64,000 bases of DNA from Hesseltinella vesiculosa (GCA_002104935.1 MCGT01000004.1:496001-560000), one strand, 5' to 3'; shown: positions 11,867 to 23,393, numbered from the stretch's first letter. The notes: generated by a model from the sequence alone, not told the origin. Made by a program: numbers and translations.

Positions 11867-12143
11867 GGCTGAGCTGTGGTTGTTTGGAGAAATAAAAAGG
11901 ATACCGGCCCTCGCCAGTAATTCTTGTCATGATTTTTCGATGCTAAACGGTGGAGGAATGGCGTAGGCATGTTCACTGTAGGTGCAAGAACAATTCCGTG
12001 ATGTTTGTTGTACCGATCATCCAAATTGCCGCCTGGCTACTGTTGCTTTGACTGTCGTCCTTCACGCTTGTGCCAACATTTTCTTCGACATTTGGGGTCT
12101 CCAGCAAAACCAGCTTGTTCACGTAGGCTGAAGTCGAAGCTAT

Positions 12144-12618
12144 GCAGTAGGATCACTCGTTAGCTTATGCAATCCAACAGCCACAAGTGCACTGGAAGCT
12201 AAGTACATAGGACCATTCAAAGTTGTTATGAGAAACCAAGGTGGAGCCTACATTCTGCAAGATAAAACTGGTGAATTAGTTCCAAGCAAGTACCCTCCGG
12301 AACAACTAAAAAGTGTATCAGAAGAACCAACTATCTCTGGTGAAGAAACACACTACGTAGTTGAAGCGATCATAGCACACAGACCCATCAAAAATAAGAA
12401 AGGGATCTATGAGTACCTGATAAGATGGAAAGGATACAATGCTGATGAAGATACTTGGTAAGTATTTGAGGATTTTGACAATGTAAATACAATCATCAGT
12501 TACTGGCGAAAGCTAGGAAAGAACATGTCTGAGGAAGAGAAACAACTGATAAATAACAAACGAAAAAGATTAAATGGGGAACAAAGGAGCAGAAAGAAAA
12601 GTAAAACGCGAACCTAAA
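12144..12618 (+). mobile_element. Ty3/gypsy chromovirus fragment: integrase C-terminal end plus chromodomain, with an internal stop
   Basis: The open frame reads GSLVSLCNPTATSALEAKYI, then GPFKVVMRNQGGAYILQDKT. This is the typical GPFxV...GGAYxLxD end of a Ty3/gypsy integrase. It is followed by HYVVEAIIAHR and YEYLIRWKGYNADEDTW, a chromodomain. Directly after that Trp there is an in-frame TAA (12460-12462). The same frame then goes on as VFEDFDNVNTIISYW and a basic tail ending at TAA near 12616-12618. So this is a decayed 3' part of a chromovirus pol gene. No reverse transcriptase, RNase H or LTR pair was found in the window. It lies head-to-head against the 5' fragment of the PD-(D/E)XK-like gene. 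Confidence 0.85.
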
Positions 12619-14195
12619 AAAAAAAAAAACTCAGCTACAGACTGGCAGGAGGTAATGTCGTATCTGAGGTAAAAATCAAGCCTATATTAAGATACAGGCA
12701 CGATGTCACCGCAACATTAAACCCATACTGTACCTTTTTCTACTCCCATGTTCAACTCACCCAAACACAACTACTTCAACATGTCAACATGATCTCCCAT
12801 GAACATAAGACAAAACCATGTCTAAAGGTATTGAAACCGCAGCTTTTGGTAATGTCCAAACCGCACATCAAAATAAAAAGAAAAGCCAAACCTTTGTCAC
12901 CGCGCTAAAGGAGAGTTGGCGTGGTTGAGACACGGAGAGGAGACGTAAAAAAATAAAAATAGCTAGACTGGGCGATCCAGGGCAGGCATGTGGTCCTGGG
13001 GATTGATAGCTCTCCAGCGCTACTCGTGATCAAAGAGGATTTCTTTTACCAGGGAAGACCATGGGTGTCGTTGTTGCATTCTTTGGAAAACGGCAGGGGT
13101 TGGCCGTTTTTTTTTTTTTTTACAGTCAGCCTCGTTCCTCGGCCAGGAAAGGAAACAATGGGATACAACAGGTGGATGTGGGACAGCACGAGTAGAGGCT
13201 GATCTGGGCGTGGGGATGAGTGGGTCGTTTGATTAGCACAGCAGGAGAAGTGCTCGGTAGATCAAAAAGGCGGGGACTGTTTTTTTTTTTTTTTTGAAAG
13301 AGTTCCATTATCAGCGCGCGATAACACATTGACTCGAAGATGGCCAGCCATTCAAAAAACGCCGTCGGACGTGCAGTGTTTTCCTGTGATATGGTTGGCA
13401 TGGATCACCCAACCATGTTATCAGAAGAAAAAAAAACTGGCTACCTGCGGGCGTCCGGATTTTACCGCCCGTCTGGGAAAGGGCCTACTCCGTTTGTCAA
13501 AAACAAAACAAGGAGGGCTGTGTGCTTGACTCTTCCATATTTAAGGATGAAAATAGAGTTTCCAATAGAGTCATTGTTGAGAAGAATGAGGAAGAGCGGT
13601 GGCGTAGAGAGCAAGAAAAGAAAGCGATTTGCCAATTATCAATGTTTTTGTTATTGTGCCTTTTTTTGGGGGGTGGAAGATCGTCGCTGTGGCATGCAAG
13701 CGAGCAAGCTCGTCTTTTTTGGGTTTGGCAACGCCAGACGAAGAAGGTTTAAGAAAGGGGGAAAATGGATGGAAAAATTTTTCATTTCTTGTCATCCACA
13801 AAGAAGACAGGAAATCTGCCATGTGTCGCAGCAAAAGGTGTCAAAAGGACATGGACCCTCGTTTTTTTTTTTTTGACCCGAGCTTAGCTAGCGACGCCTG
13901 TCATCAAGGCCAGGTACCGACATCCTTTTCATCATGTAAGAATGTAAAATGTTGTGTCACCGGCGTGGCTTTTTCAAGTTAAAAAATAAATTTGGCGCGC
14001 CGTAGTTGCTTTTTATTGTTTAAGTTTCTAGAAATGATTCATATGTTGCGTTGAAAAAAGAAAAAATGAGGTTTGGCATAAGATAATTTTTTTTAAAAAA
14101 AAAGAAAAAATGGCCATAAGGTGGTATTCATGCAAAAAGGTAAAAAAAAAACGGAAAGTGGATGTTTTTGTTGGTTTTTTTTTGATATGGGCTGT
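12619..14195. other. Long intergenic stretch, no gene recognised
   Basis: About 1.6 kb. The first ~300 nt may be the rest of the retroelement (AT-rich, no LTR seen). The remainder holds several T or A runs and open frames up to 178 codons (13340-13876). These run through homopolymers (poly-Phe, Lys-rich), show no domain motif and have no codon pattern like the neighbouring genes, so I do not call them. Confidence 0.5.
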
Positions 14196-14399
14196 TCATG
14201 GATAGACGGGACAATGCTCTAGCAGAAACACAGAGGATCAATCGATGATACTGTCCTGGTTTCGAAACCTCTTTTTTTTTTTTTAAAACTTACTTGTCAT
14301 ATGCTTGTTGGAGCCACACACTGCACATTTTCCATTACCAGCAGCTCCTCTTCTGACAGCTGTTTGTTGAATGATAAAGATCCATTTGACTTGAACCAT
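14196..14399 (-). CDS. Tiny CCHC zinc-knuckle protein, two exons
   Basis: Exon 1 (14399-14294) starts MVQVKWIFIIQQTAVRRGAA and ends GNGKCAVCGSNKHMT plus one base at a GTAAGT donor. Exon 2 (14218-14196) follows a pyrimidine-rich CTAG acceptor and adds KHCPVYP and a stop. The spliced peptide of about 42 residues therefore holds one complete C-x2-C-x4-H-x4-C knuckle (CAVCGSNKHMTKHC) that exists only after splicing. Such knuckles bind single-stranded nucleic acid or protein. A second gene of the same build lies at 45134-45330, with the intron at the same place inside the knuckle. Upstream exons may be missing. The start is the first in-frame ATG and is not certain. The product is not recognised beyond the motif. 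Confidence 0.5.
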
Positions 14400-14979
14400 G
14401 CTTGGTATATTTGTGTCCCGTGATAGAAAGGGCCAAAAGGTAGATGATTTGTTGATGTAGGTGAATGCAGAAGCACAGAGGTGAGCGAGGAAAAAAAAAG
14501 AGCAGGTGGGAGGCTTGTCTTTTTCTTTTTTCGTTTCTGTTTTTTATCAATGGCTTGTTATCGAATGAAGGAGGAGAAGAAGAAGAAAAAAGGGCAAAGC
14601 ATGCGGTTGCTTCTTGTTTTTATACTCGTGTCTTTTTTGCATCGCGAGCTCCCCCCTTTTTTTCCGTTATCTTGGCGGGTATCAATTTTTGACAGGTGGT
14701 TGACTTCTCTTTGCATTGCTTTTTTTAAATTTTTTTGTGATTATCAAAAAGAACAAAAGAAAACAAAAATTTCCAAAAATAAAAAAAAAGAACAAAATAG
14801 TTTTAATTGTGTAAAACCAAACAGTTGGAGAATGTGATAAAGAAGACAGTGGGGGAATAATCATGATATCGTGTTATCTAAAGAGAGAGGGACAAAAAAA
14901 AAAAAAAAAACGCCGGGCCAAGTGTTGCCATGGAATGGTTTATCCTCCCAAGCATAGAATAAAGACGAGCAAGGCCAGT
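14400..14979. other. Intergenic, no gene recognised
   Basis: A spacer between the tiny CCHC gene and the 3' end of the Vps39 gene, all on the minus strand. It is A/T-rich with several homopolymers, and it should hold the Vps39 3' UTR and the promoter of the small gene. Confidence 0.5.
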
Positions 14980-17900
14980 TCATTTTTGTTGCGTTTTTTC
15001 ATAGCGTTCCTTGCATGAATAGTGAACAACGACAGAGTTGGGGAACACGGCAAAGACACTTGAAAAGGGTAGAAGCGATAAATACAAACACGAAGAATGG
15101 CCCATGGACAGCGAATGAGTCACTGTTTTTACCTATTGCCAATACGCTTGTTGCATTGGGGGCACATTCTATCTTCGGTGATCTTGACGGATCGGCTTTG
15201 ATACCAAGCCAGCTGCTGTTCTGTTTGGAATTGTTCGGCTTTCAACAAGTTCTTGACAATCTTGTTCTTATTGCGGGTACGGTGGCTTTCACGGATATAC
15301 TTTTCAAAGAAGGGAAACAGACCTTGTAAGGGCGTGTGGGTGGGTAGGATGGCGAGGACATGAGCAGCATTGATATGAGAGCCGTGATGGGCAAGTAGTT
15401 TCAGGGCGGGTTCCAGCAGAGGCGAACGTTGGCCATTGTCGCGATTTGAGTGGTTGGGCTGGAGATACACCCGCAACAGTGTCAGGTACATTTCGCTGCC
15501 CATGGTCGGATCCGCTTTGTAAATTTTGCTGCAATACCTAAAAAAAAAAAAAAAATTCCAGGGTCAGTTACAGAATTATCCTTTTTTTCTGCTTCCCCCC
15601 TAAAAACAAGAACCCAGCACGTTACTCTTCGGCCATGGAATAATTTTTAAGCTGGTAAACATAAATATCCAATGCTTGGTCATGTTGGCCAATACGGCTC
15701 AGGAGGATGGCTCGCTCTTCAAAGAGATCTGGAAGAGAAAACAAGTCAGGGATGCACAGAGCTCGTCATCCCACGCAGGAATCATGTCATTACCCTTCAG
15801 TGGCAACCTGGTCAAAATCTTTTCGGCCTTGTAGTGCGTGGAATTCATTAAAAATTGTAACAATTTGTGTCTGAGCTGAGTCTTGTCATCTTAAAAGAGG
15901 GCGTTGAGAGCTTCTGGAACACAAGGTCCTTGATTCCCCCTTAATTTTTTTTTTCCACCTCCTGCTGCTTACCTGGTGTTGTCTTTTCCATTTTGATTTG
16001 ATCCAGATAGGCGATGGCCAGGCGGTTATGGAAGGCAGGGGTTTCATCACGCAATTCATCGATAATGTATTCCAAGTACTGGATCGTCAAGGTATCAGAG
16101 ATGGATGCCAGGTGTTCCAGCACTTGGTCCCGAGGAAACGTGTCGACTTCGGCCAAATCGTCGATAAATATCTAATCGTGAACCCAAACAAAAACAATGA
16201 GTCAAAAAAAAAATGTCCCTGTCTTTTGTTTCCTTATCACCTAAAGTTGCTCACCCCCCCCCCTTTTTGTTTTGTTTTTCATGCAACTTACATCCATGCC
16301 GAGAGCAGGATCGGTCGTCAATACCCATTGAGAATAGTGGAGCACAAGGTCGAAATGATCCAATCCCAGGCGTTGCAAATATCGAATGGTAGGCAAAACT
16401 CCTCGCAATGGGCCCTCGGCTTGCTGCCCCAATCTTGGTAAGATCACAAAAAGAGGCGTAAGTATTTACGAGCGATTTTTTTTTTCCCTGCTTTTTACTT
16501 TGATAAGAGATCCAGGGCCTTGCTGTGCAGACCTTTGCAGTTGTACAGATCGACCATTTCCTTGAATTTTTTCTTTTCAAGCAGGATGGTTTCACATTCT
16601 TCAACGTCGCAGTGATTGTGGACTCGGAGCAAGGGACCGACAAGGGCGTCATTCGTCATCATGTAGGCCTTCATCAAGGTGGTGTCAACAAGGGTAGCTT
16701 CGGTCAGGAACTGATCCAGCCCATTTTCGGCCGACGAGGCTTTGGCTTGCAATCGCTTGACAAGTTTCTGGCGGCGGTCGGCCAAAAAGTGGACAAGGCA
16801 GGTGATGGCATCGTGCAGATGGATGCCGGTCAGAGGGACAGGTTCCTTGGTGGAGCTGGCGGCGGTCGACTTGGGGTTGGTGTTGTTGCTGAGGATGGTG
16901 CGATGGGAGGAGGCTCGGCTGGCAGGTCGATCAGGTTCTTGGAGTTGGAGGTGATCCGCCTTGTTGCACGTGGTGGACTTGCGGTTGGGCGGTGACAGTG
17001 GAGAGTCCGGGTCCAGGAGATGTTGATCGTCGTCGTCGTTGTCGTTGGCCAGCTTGCCAGAGATGATGGATGGGTACAGCCGAATGACTTCTTCCGAAGG
17101 CGTGTCCAAGGACTGGAAGAGATCCATGGCTGCGTCATATTCACCGTGGACAAAGAGGTCATGGGCATAGGCGGTACGGATCATGCGGAGTTTCTCATCC
17201 TTGTTGTCCACCAGCACCGCATCGATCTGTTCCAATAAACTGACGGCTTCTTCATAAGCATGTTTCTCGACCAGCTGATCCAGCTAGTGAAGGAGGACGG
17301 TCAGTCATTGGCATGACGCTTCTTCATTTTTTTTTTTTTTTTTACCTGGGATGAGAAGCTGTAGGGGGTGAGACGCCAGATCTGGGTGGTGGTGGCGACG
17401 TAGACAAGCTTGCCCTGATTCAAAAACTTTGCATTGGCAAGATCGATTTGTTGGACCATGGCCAGGCTCTGGATATTGCGCACTTCCACGTGCTTGGGAA
17501 GAATGGCAATGACATAGGGGTATGAGTAGCCAATTTGCTCAGGCGGGCCAGTCCATTCAATGCCGACTTTCCGCGTAGGCGTGCCGTCCAGGCCGAGGAA
17601 GATGCTGATGTCTGGTAAAAAAAAAAAAAAAAAAAGATCAGGACGACATGGGCGGTCCAGATGGGCTTACTGTCACGGGCCAAGAGCATTTCATTATTGG
17701 GTATTTTGGTGACCATTGGCTTTCCACCACGGAAGCCGAGCGACATGTTGTAGAGACTGTTGAGGGTGCTGATGGCACTGGCATTGCTGGAGGGTGGGGC
17801 GCCGTTGGTATGGCTGGGGTCGGAGCCAAAGAGTTCTGTCAGTTCGCCCAAGTCGACTTGCATCAGGGCATATTCGGACGAGAAGCCCAAGCAGATCTTG

Positions 17901-18640
17901 ACATTGCCCACCCAGGCCATGGTCCGCACACGGTCGGGAATCGGCCATTCCTTGACTTCGACAAACTCAGTATCCTTCCAGATAAAGAGGAACAACTTCT
18001 TGCGTACCGCGACGGCCAAACGAGTCACCAGCTGCGGGATCTGGTCATCGGTCATTTCCACCATGGTCTGCACCGTAAACAGGTTGGCTCCTTTTGTTTT
18101 GCCCAACGCCATCTGCAGTTCGAACGAGCGCAAATCGTGCAGGCTAACCAGGCCGTCTAGCCAAGTGGAAAAAAGGTTACCGTCGAAGAAAGAGCAGCAG
18201 GGAGCTTACCAGACAAGGACACCAGCACGCCGATTTCCTTGATGATGTCCATTTGTTCAATGGGCCGTTTGGAGAAGGATTTATGTGTTTGGATGAGAGT
18301 GACTTCTGGCACCTGGTTGTCATCGGCGACTACCGTAACACGATTAAAAAGAGGATCCGTTTTGTTTCAAACCATCTTTGGGTCTTACCAAGAGGTTCCT
18401 TGATATCGTATTCCAACAAGTGACCAGCATTGGTCCCAATCAATAAGCGATCACCTGCATAAAACGCAACAGATACAGATACAGATAGAAAAGTTTATGT
18501 CAAAACCGTAAGTCATGTTGGCAAGCAGGCCAGGTTTCGATGCGTAGCTCTTTTTTTCTTCTTTCTTTACCATGAGCAAAAATAGATTCAATCTTATTGA
18601 CCTTGTCTACAACAGTTGTCACTTGAAATGCATCATGCAT
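14980..18640 (-). CDS. Vps39/Vam6-like HOPS subunit (CNH domain, clathrin-type helical repeats, C-terminal zinc motif)
   Basis: The start is ATG 18640 (MHDAFQVTTVVDKVNKIESI). The N-terminal third is a citron-homology beta-propeller: GDRLLIGTNAGHLLEYDI, VLVSLSDGLVSLHDLRSFEL and later SLAMVQQIDLANAKFLNQGK. The middle (17235-15400) is alpha-helical and includes FKEMVDLYNCKGLHSKALDL and LRVHNHCDVEECETIL, typical of Vam6/Vps39. The last exons give MCPQCNKRIGN joined to SVFAVFPNSVVVHYSC, the CxxC...C end found in Vps39, and the stop is at 14980. It tethers late endosomes/vacuoles for fusion (HOPS) and binds Ypt7/Rab7. Length, about 1000 residues over ten or more exons, is normal. The TGFBRAP1/Vps3 paralogue is the main alternative; the C-terminal motif and order favour Vps39. 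Confidence 0.87.
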
Positions 18641-19006
18641 TGTGGAAAAAAAAAAAAAAGAAAAAAAAAAAAGATGAAAGGTGAAGACGTGCGAAAGCTT
18701 AAAATGAAAAAGGAGGAAAAGGGCGTCAAGAAGGATGGCAACGGCGCTGAAAATTAAAAAAAAAAACAAAAAAAAGTGTTTCTGTCTTTCTGGTTTTGTT
18801 TACGAACAAAGGAGCCCACCATCAACGAGGTCACAGTAACGATCGAATCAACGACATCGGCTATGGGTTTTATTAGACTGAAAAGAAAAGGAAGTAGTAA
18901 GAAATAAACTATGTACATTTTTGAAAGACGACACGAAGCTGCTACTGCTGCCCTGGTTCGGTGGCATCTAATGAGAAGCAACTTAGCCATCTTTTTTCAT
19001 TCTCGT

Positions 19007-20685
19007 TCAACAGCACTTACCATGAGGTGGGGGATGGATGGAGAACACAGAGAGCGAGGACTCGGGCACGTCGCCTGTCGGGCTCGCAAGAGGAGACACC
19101 ATGACTTCGGCTGTCGGGGAAGCGGCGGTGGCCGAGGATTTACGCCGCTTTGCTTCTCGTTCAGCTTCGCGTTCTTCTTTCTTTCGCTCTTTCTCCATTT
19201 GCTTTCGTTCTGAAGCCAGTCTGCGTTCTTCCATGACCTGCATCTTCTTGTCTTCTTTTTCTTGTTTTTCCTCTATTAAAAAAAAAAGGGGGGGGGGTGA
19301 GTGGCTGCCATGGGGGGTGACCAGCCGCTTACTCTGGGCCAGCTCGTCCTTGGTTTTTTCATCCTTCTTTTGCAGCTCGGTGGCATCGGTAAAGTCGAGC
19401 ATCTGGACGCGGGAATGTTTGACAAGGCCACGCGGGGTGGCGCCGGCGCTTTCTTGACGCTGGATCGGTCGAGGCATGGCTGGGCGCTGGAATTGAGGAG
19501 GGCCGGCACGGCGAAGAAAGTTGGATCGAGGAGGACCATCGGATGGGCGGCGGCTGATAGGACGGATAAAGAGGTTGGCGCCGGCGCCAGCAGCAGGGGG
19601 GCGCATGCCTGGGGGAGGAGGCCGCATGGCTGGCACGGACGAAGGCCGCATCATCGGATGGGCAGCACCGGGGCGCAAGGCCCCGGCGGTGGCGATGCCC
19701 ACGCCGGCTGGCTGGGTAGGGGAGATGACGTCGTCCTGCAGTTGTTCGTCACGGATCAAGGCAGCAAACCGCTGCTGGCGACGGGTATCGGAGATCAAAT
19801 CGTCCGGGTGATGAGAGAGGTTAAAATGGTGGGTGAGCGTGGGCTGGTTGGCGCGATAGCTGGCGTTGGCAAACGGGCACAGAGGTTGGGCGTCTGGCAT
19901 GAGAAGCATGGTTTCCAGCGTATGGAACCCAAACCCTTGGCCTTTGACTAAGAAAAAAACAGCGTGGTCAGCGGACCATCGCCATCCAATGAAACTTACC
20001 AAGCTGGTCAAGATGGGTGAGCAGAGGCTGCACTTGGTCAGACCAGGCTTCCAAATCAAGGGTGAGATGGTGGTCGTGAGGGATGTCTTGCAAAATGAAA
20101 CCAAGGATGCGGACCCAGTCATCAGCGTCGGCACAGGCATCGTGAATAATCTAAGAGTGGCAGAAAGCAAAAGCGGTGAGAAACCCTGTTCAAGAAGAGG
20201 AAGGAAAAGCATTTTTTACACTCGGCCCCCTGCTTTTTTTTTTTTTTTTCAAAAAAAAGGTTCAAAGAAATCTTCTAATCACAGATCAGTTGATTCATGA
20301 TGCCATTTGTCCTATTTTCTTATCACAGCCATGAACGCAACGAAAATATAAAGTGGACAAAGCGGATCCTTTATTACAGTTTAAACGAAATGGCACTAAA
20401 AAAAACCCCCCTCCCAGGCTCTCCTCTCTCGCTTTTTCCTTCCTCCCTCTTGGCCACTTGTCTTACCTTGATCGCAGACGGACGCATCATGGACAGTTCG
20501 GCTTTGCGCATATACAGCAAGGAGAACAGAATGCCAATCTTGATTTGCTTGGTGTAGTTAGGATACTGACTGGCAATCATAGCAAGCGTCTCTTCGGACA
20601 ATTCTTGCGCCACGGTCGATGAATGCCATCCTGGTTTGGCAAATTCATCTTGGAGCCAGTCTTGAATGTTTTCTGGAGCGTTCAT
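19007..20685 (-). CDS. NELF-A-like transcription elongation factor (HDAg-type N-terminal domain)
   Basis: The likely start is ATG 20685 (MNAPENIQDWLQDEF), with an in-frame ATG also at 20703. The N-terminal ~130 residues, over the first exons, read IQDWLQDEF..., IKIGILFSLLYMRKAELSMM, then IIHDACADADDWVRILGFIL. Order, spacing and hydrophobic pattern match the N-terminal domain of metazoan NELF-A/WHSC2. A later segment (HHFNLSHHPDDLISDTRRQQ) and SRVQMLDFTDATELQKKDEK correspond to its RNA Pol II-binding and 'LLD' regions. Between these lie Pro/Arg/Gly-rich low-complexity sequence; a Lys/Glu coiled stretch (EKERKKEEREAEREAKRRK) follows. The 3' end is unsure: a GTAAGT donor near 19022 may lead to one more small exon. 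NELF is absent from yeasts, so this call deserves a profile search. Confidence 0.62.
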
Positions 20686-20840
20686 GAAGAAAAAGGGAAT
20701 CAATCAGAAAGACAAGCACTCTTTTTGAAATGAACAATGGAAGAAAAAAAAAAAAAATACCCAAAAAAAAAAAAAATTGCGTTTTTGAAGCCCCTCCCGT
20801 TTGGGAATGAAAAAACAGTGGCAAAGCACGACTTTTTTAT

Positions 20841-22250
20841 TCACATCGTACTTGTCCAATCATCAAACCCACGCGTGATACACAATTCATCCAGCCGGTT
20901 GACCAAGGGCAAACCTAGTCGAAGGACTTGCTCGCCTGTAAGCAAAAAGGGCTCGATCGCCGGCCAATTGGGCAGCGAGCGCCAGGCAGCCTTGGTGGTC
21001 ATGATCATGTGCCGCTCTTGTTCAAAGGCGGTGGTTTCGTCGGGAGCTAAACTTGGCACAGGCACAAGGGAAACATGATGCAGGAGGACTCGGGTGATGG
21101 AGGAGGGTTTGACCAAGGAGAGGACAGTGTCAGGTTGGAGGAGGAGACGGAAGGCGGAGATGTGGAGGAAGGAGAGCGAGGGCGGCAGGTGCCGGAGCCA
21201 GCGGTCGATGCAGCCGGATGGCAGGGCGCACGGCAGCAGGGCAATTTCGGCAGGGATGGTGCTCGTGTTGTAACGGAAGGCCAGCGACAAAAAGGTCAAG
21301 CGAGGCAGGCGGGTCAGCGCGTCCATGCTGAGCCAGAGGCGGTCGGGCTGCTGGTCATGCAACGACAGGGTCAGGCGTTCGAGATTGGGGGCGCCAGCGA
21401 CCAGGGTGCAGACAAGCTCCATAAACATGGAATCGTACAGGGCCAGGCTGGTCAAGGCTGGTAGGTGCACCAGCATTCGGGTATACAGCGCGTGGGGTAT
21501 CGTGACGACGGCGCGGCTGGCCAGGTAAGAGGTGGTGATGTTGTTCGGGGACGTCATACTGGGCTCCAGGCAGACGCCTTGCAGGTGCAGGTGGGTCAGG
21601 GTCGGGCGGCATTGATCGAACAGACTGGCCAAGGTCAAGAGTTTGACGGAGCAGGAGATCAGGGCAAGGCTGGTGAGTGGGCTGCGGTGGAGTACCAGCG
21701 ACTGAAAGTCGTCAAACGTGTCTCGGCAGTTCTCCAAGTACAGCTCCGACAGCAGCGGGCAGTGCTGGGCAAAATAGGCGAGGCCATACTGCTCGATGCG
21801 GGGTTTGGGGTGGAAGTCCATGCGGAGCGCCCTTAGGTTGGTGACAAGGCCGGCCATGAGAGCCGAGTTGGACAAGTCGTAATGGGGGCTGGTAGAAAGG
21901 TCCCGGGACAATGACCGGACATGAGCGCCAAGCGATGGAGGAAACATGGCCAATGCTGACGGCTGGCCAAGCACATCGGTGGCTATCAGCCGATGGTGGG
22001 ATGACAATGGCGGTTGTGTGGTTTCTTCAGGTAAGATAAATTCCTTGTCTCGCCATAGATAAGGCAGACACAGCAGATACAGCTTGCGGCAAGTCACCGC
22101 CAAAGCATGCAAGTCGGTGGTGTGGTGCTCAGGATACGGCCAGCTCAGAAGAGCGTCGTACCGTCCTTTTGGCACCCAGGTCATGGCAAAGATGATGGCG
22201 TCCAGAATCTCGTCTGGCAGATCAAGCAGTAAACAATGAACATGGGTCAT
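20841..22250 (-). CDS. F-box / leucine-rich-repeat-like protein
   Basis: A single exon of about 469 residues, unusual for this intron-rich window. The start chosen is ATG 22250 (MTHVHCLLLDLPDEILDAII); an upstream ATG at 22331 would add a hydrophobic leader before the F-box and is less likely. The first ~60 residues fit an F-box (LPDEI...LALAVTCRKLYLLCLPYLW). They are followed by irregular leucine-rich repeats (LRALRMDF, LSELYLENC, LTSLALISC, LTHLHLQGV, LERLTLSLH, LTFLSLAFR). It would act as a substrate adaptor of an SCF ubiquitin ligase; the target is unknown. Base composition is GC-richer than the flanks. Confidence 0.83.
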   Translation of the reverse strand: MTHVHCLLLDLPDEILDAIIFAMTWVPKGRYDALLSWPYPEHHTTDLHALAVTCRKLYLLCLPYLWRDKEFILPEETTQPPLSSHHRLIATDVLGQPSALAMFPPSLGAHVRSLSRDLSTSPHYDLSNSALMAGLVTNLRALRMDFHPKPRIEQYGLAYFAQHCPLLSELYLENCRDTFDDFQSLVLHRSPLTSLALISCSVKLLTLASLFDQCRPTLTHLHLQGVCLEPSMTSPNNITTSYLASRAVVTIPHALYTRMLVHLPALTSLALYDSMFMELVCTLVAGAPNLERLTLSLHDQQPDRLWLSMDALTRLPRLTFLSLAFRYNTSTIPAEIALLPCALPSGCIDRWLRHLPPSLSFLHISAFRLLLQPDTVLSLVKPSSITRVLLHHVSLVPVPSLAPDETTAFEQERHMIMTTKAAWRSLPNWPAIEPFLLTGEQVLRLGLPLVNRLDELCITRGFDDWTSTM

Positions 22251-22465
22251 TCTATACACCAAAACAAAAGAGGGTGCAAAAGGGAAAAGAGAGAGAGACA
22301 AAAATAATAAAGCGACCCGGTAATTTTTCACACCTGCATGATCTTTTTTTTGCTGGGAAAAAAAAAAAAAAAAAGGTTCAGGTGGCCAAGGCTTTTGTTG
22401 TTCCCATGACTTTTATCATACCACCCCAGCACGTCATACCGTTGTCGATGAGAGGATATCATTTA

Positions 22466-23393
22466 TTATTCTATGAAGGGCATCCACGTCGGGGTTCTCG
22501 TTTTGTAGCTTGTCCATTCGTCACCAAAAAACCGGAGCAGGGTGTATTCTTCATAGGAGATGCGTTCAGAGAAGAATCGATGCAGGTAAAACACAAATAA
22601 CATTAAACAAATGGGATTGAACAATAAACACTGGACCCCCACCGCCCACCAATAAAATCCAAAGTAGGACGGGTGCCGCATGAGACTTATTAAAGGGAAT
22701 GAGTGACACCTAACCATCCCTTTTTATTTTGGTTACCTGTAGATACCATGTTGCACCAGTTGATGATCAGGGGCCTTGTAATCGACGATGCGGTGGGAGA
22801 AGTTACTTTTGGCCGACATCATGGCTGTCGTGCGGGCCAGTTGGCCGAGGATCACCAAGCAGAGGCCCACCACATTGATCCAGCCGAATTTGCGCCAGCT
22901 CGGGAACAAGTAGCATTCAATCGAAAATTCCAAAAACGACACAGCATGGGCTGCGTGATAATGCGCACTGTGGTTGATCAAGTAGGCTAAAGGCAGTGTG
23001 AGTCAAGGCAAGGAGCAAGGACGACTTACAATCCAATGTCAGCTTGCGTGGGTTGTACAAAGCAGTAGCCAGGTATTCCAAAAAATGAAACAGAGCAAGC
23101 GCACATAAAAAGTAGCCAAGCTGAGGCAATGCCGTTGGCACCTTGATCCCAAACACAAGACCTCCACCACACACAATGCCCAGTAAGAATCCGTACAGCG
23201 AGATGTTTTGCGGTGTATTTTCACCATCCAGGATGCGGCCAAAGCATCGTTTTTGCTGCTCTTGGTACGACAAAAACTCATGGTAGGCTGTCAGTTCTTC
23301 AATGTCGGCTCGATTTGGCGTCGAGCGAATCACATGGATCCGGCTAGTTTTACTGCTCTCTTCTTCATCTATTGATGTTGTTGCACTCGTCAT
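22466..23393 (-). CDS. STE14: Protein-S-isoprenylcysteine O-methyltransferase (ICMT/Ste14)
   Basis: Three exons, about 280 residues. The start chosen is ATG 23393 (MTSATTSIDEEESSKTSRIH), preferred over an upstream ATG that reads through poly-Phe. The protein has several hydrophobic helices (ISLYGFLLGIVCGGGLVFGI, LGYFLCALALFHFLEYLATA, INVVGLCLVILGQLARTTAM). The C-terminal exon has the ICMT signature RHPSYFGFYWWAVGVQ, FSERISYEEYTLLRFFGDEW and ends TPTWMPFIE. It is an ER membrane enzyme that methylates the C-terminal prenyl-cysteine of CaaX proteins (Ras, Rho, pheromone) using S-adenosylmethionine. It is divergent with the IST1 gene, only 131 nt between the two ATGs, so they probably share a promoter. 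Confidence 0.93.

Noticed and set aside
13340..13876. 178-codon plus-strand frame in the gene-poor stretch
   Set aside because: Reads through homopolymers, no motif, no start or splice support, composition unlike neighbouring genes.
17648..18160. 170-codon plus-strand frame
   Set aside because: Antisense to the Vps39 CNH exon, which is supported by motifs and splice sites.
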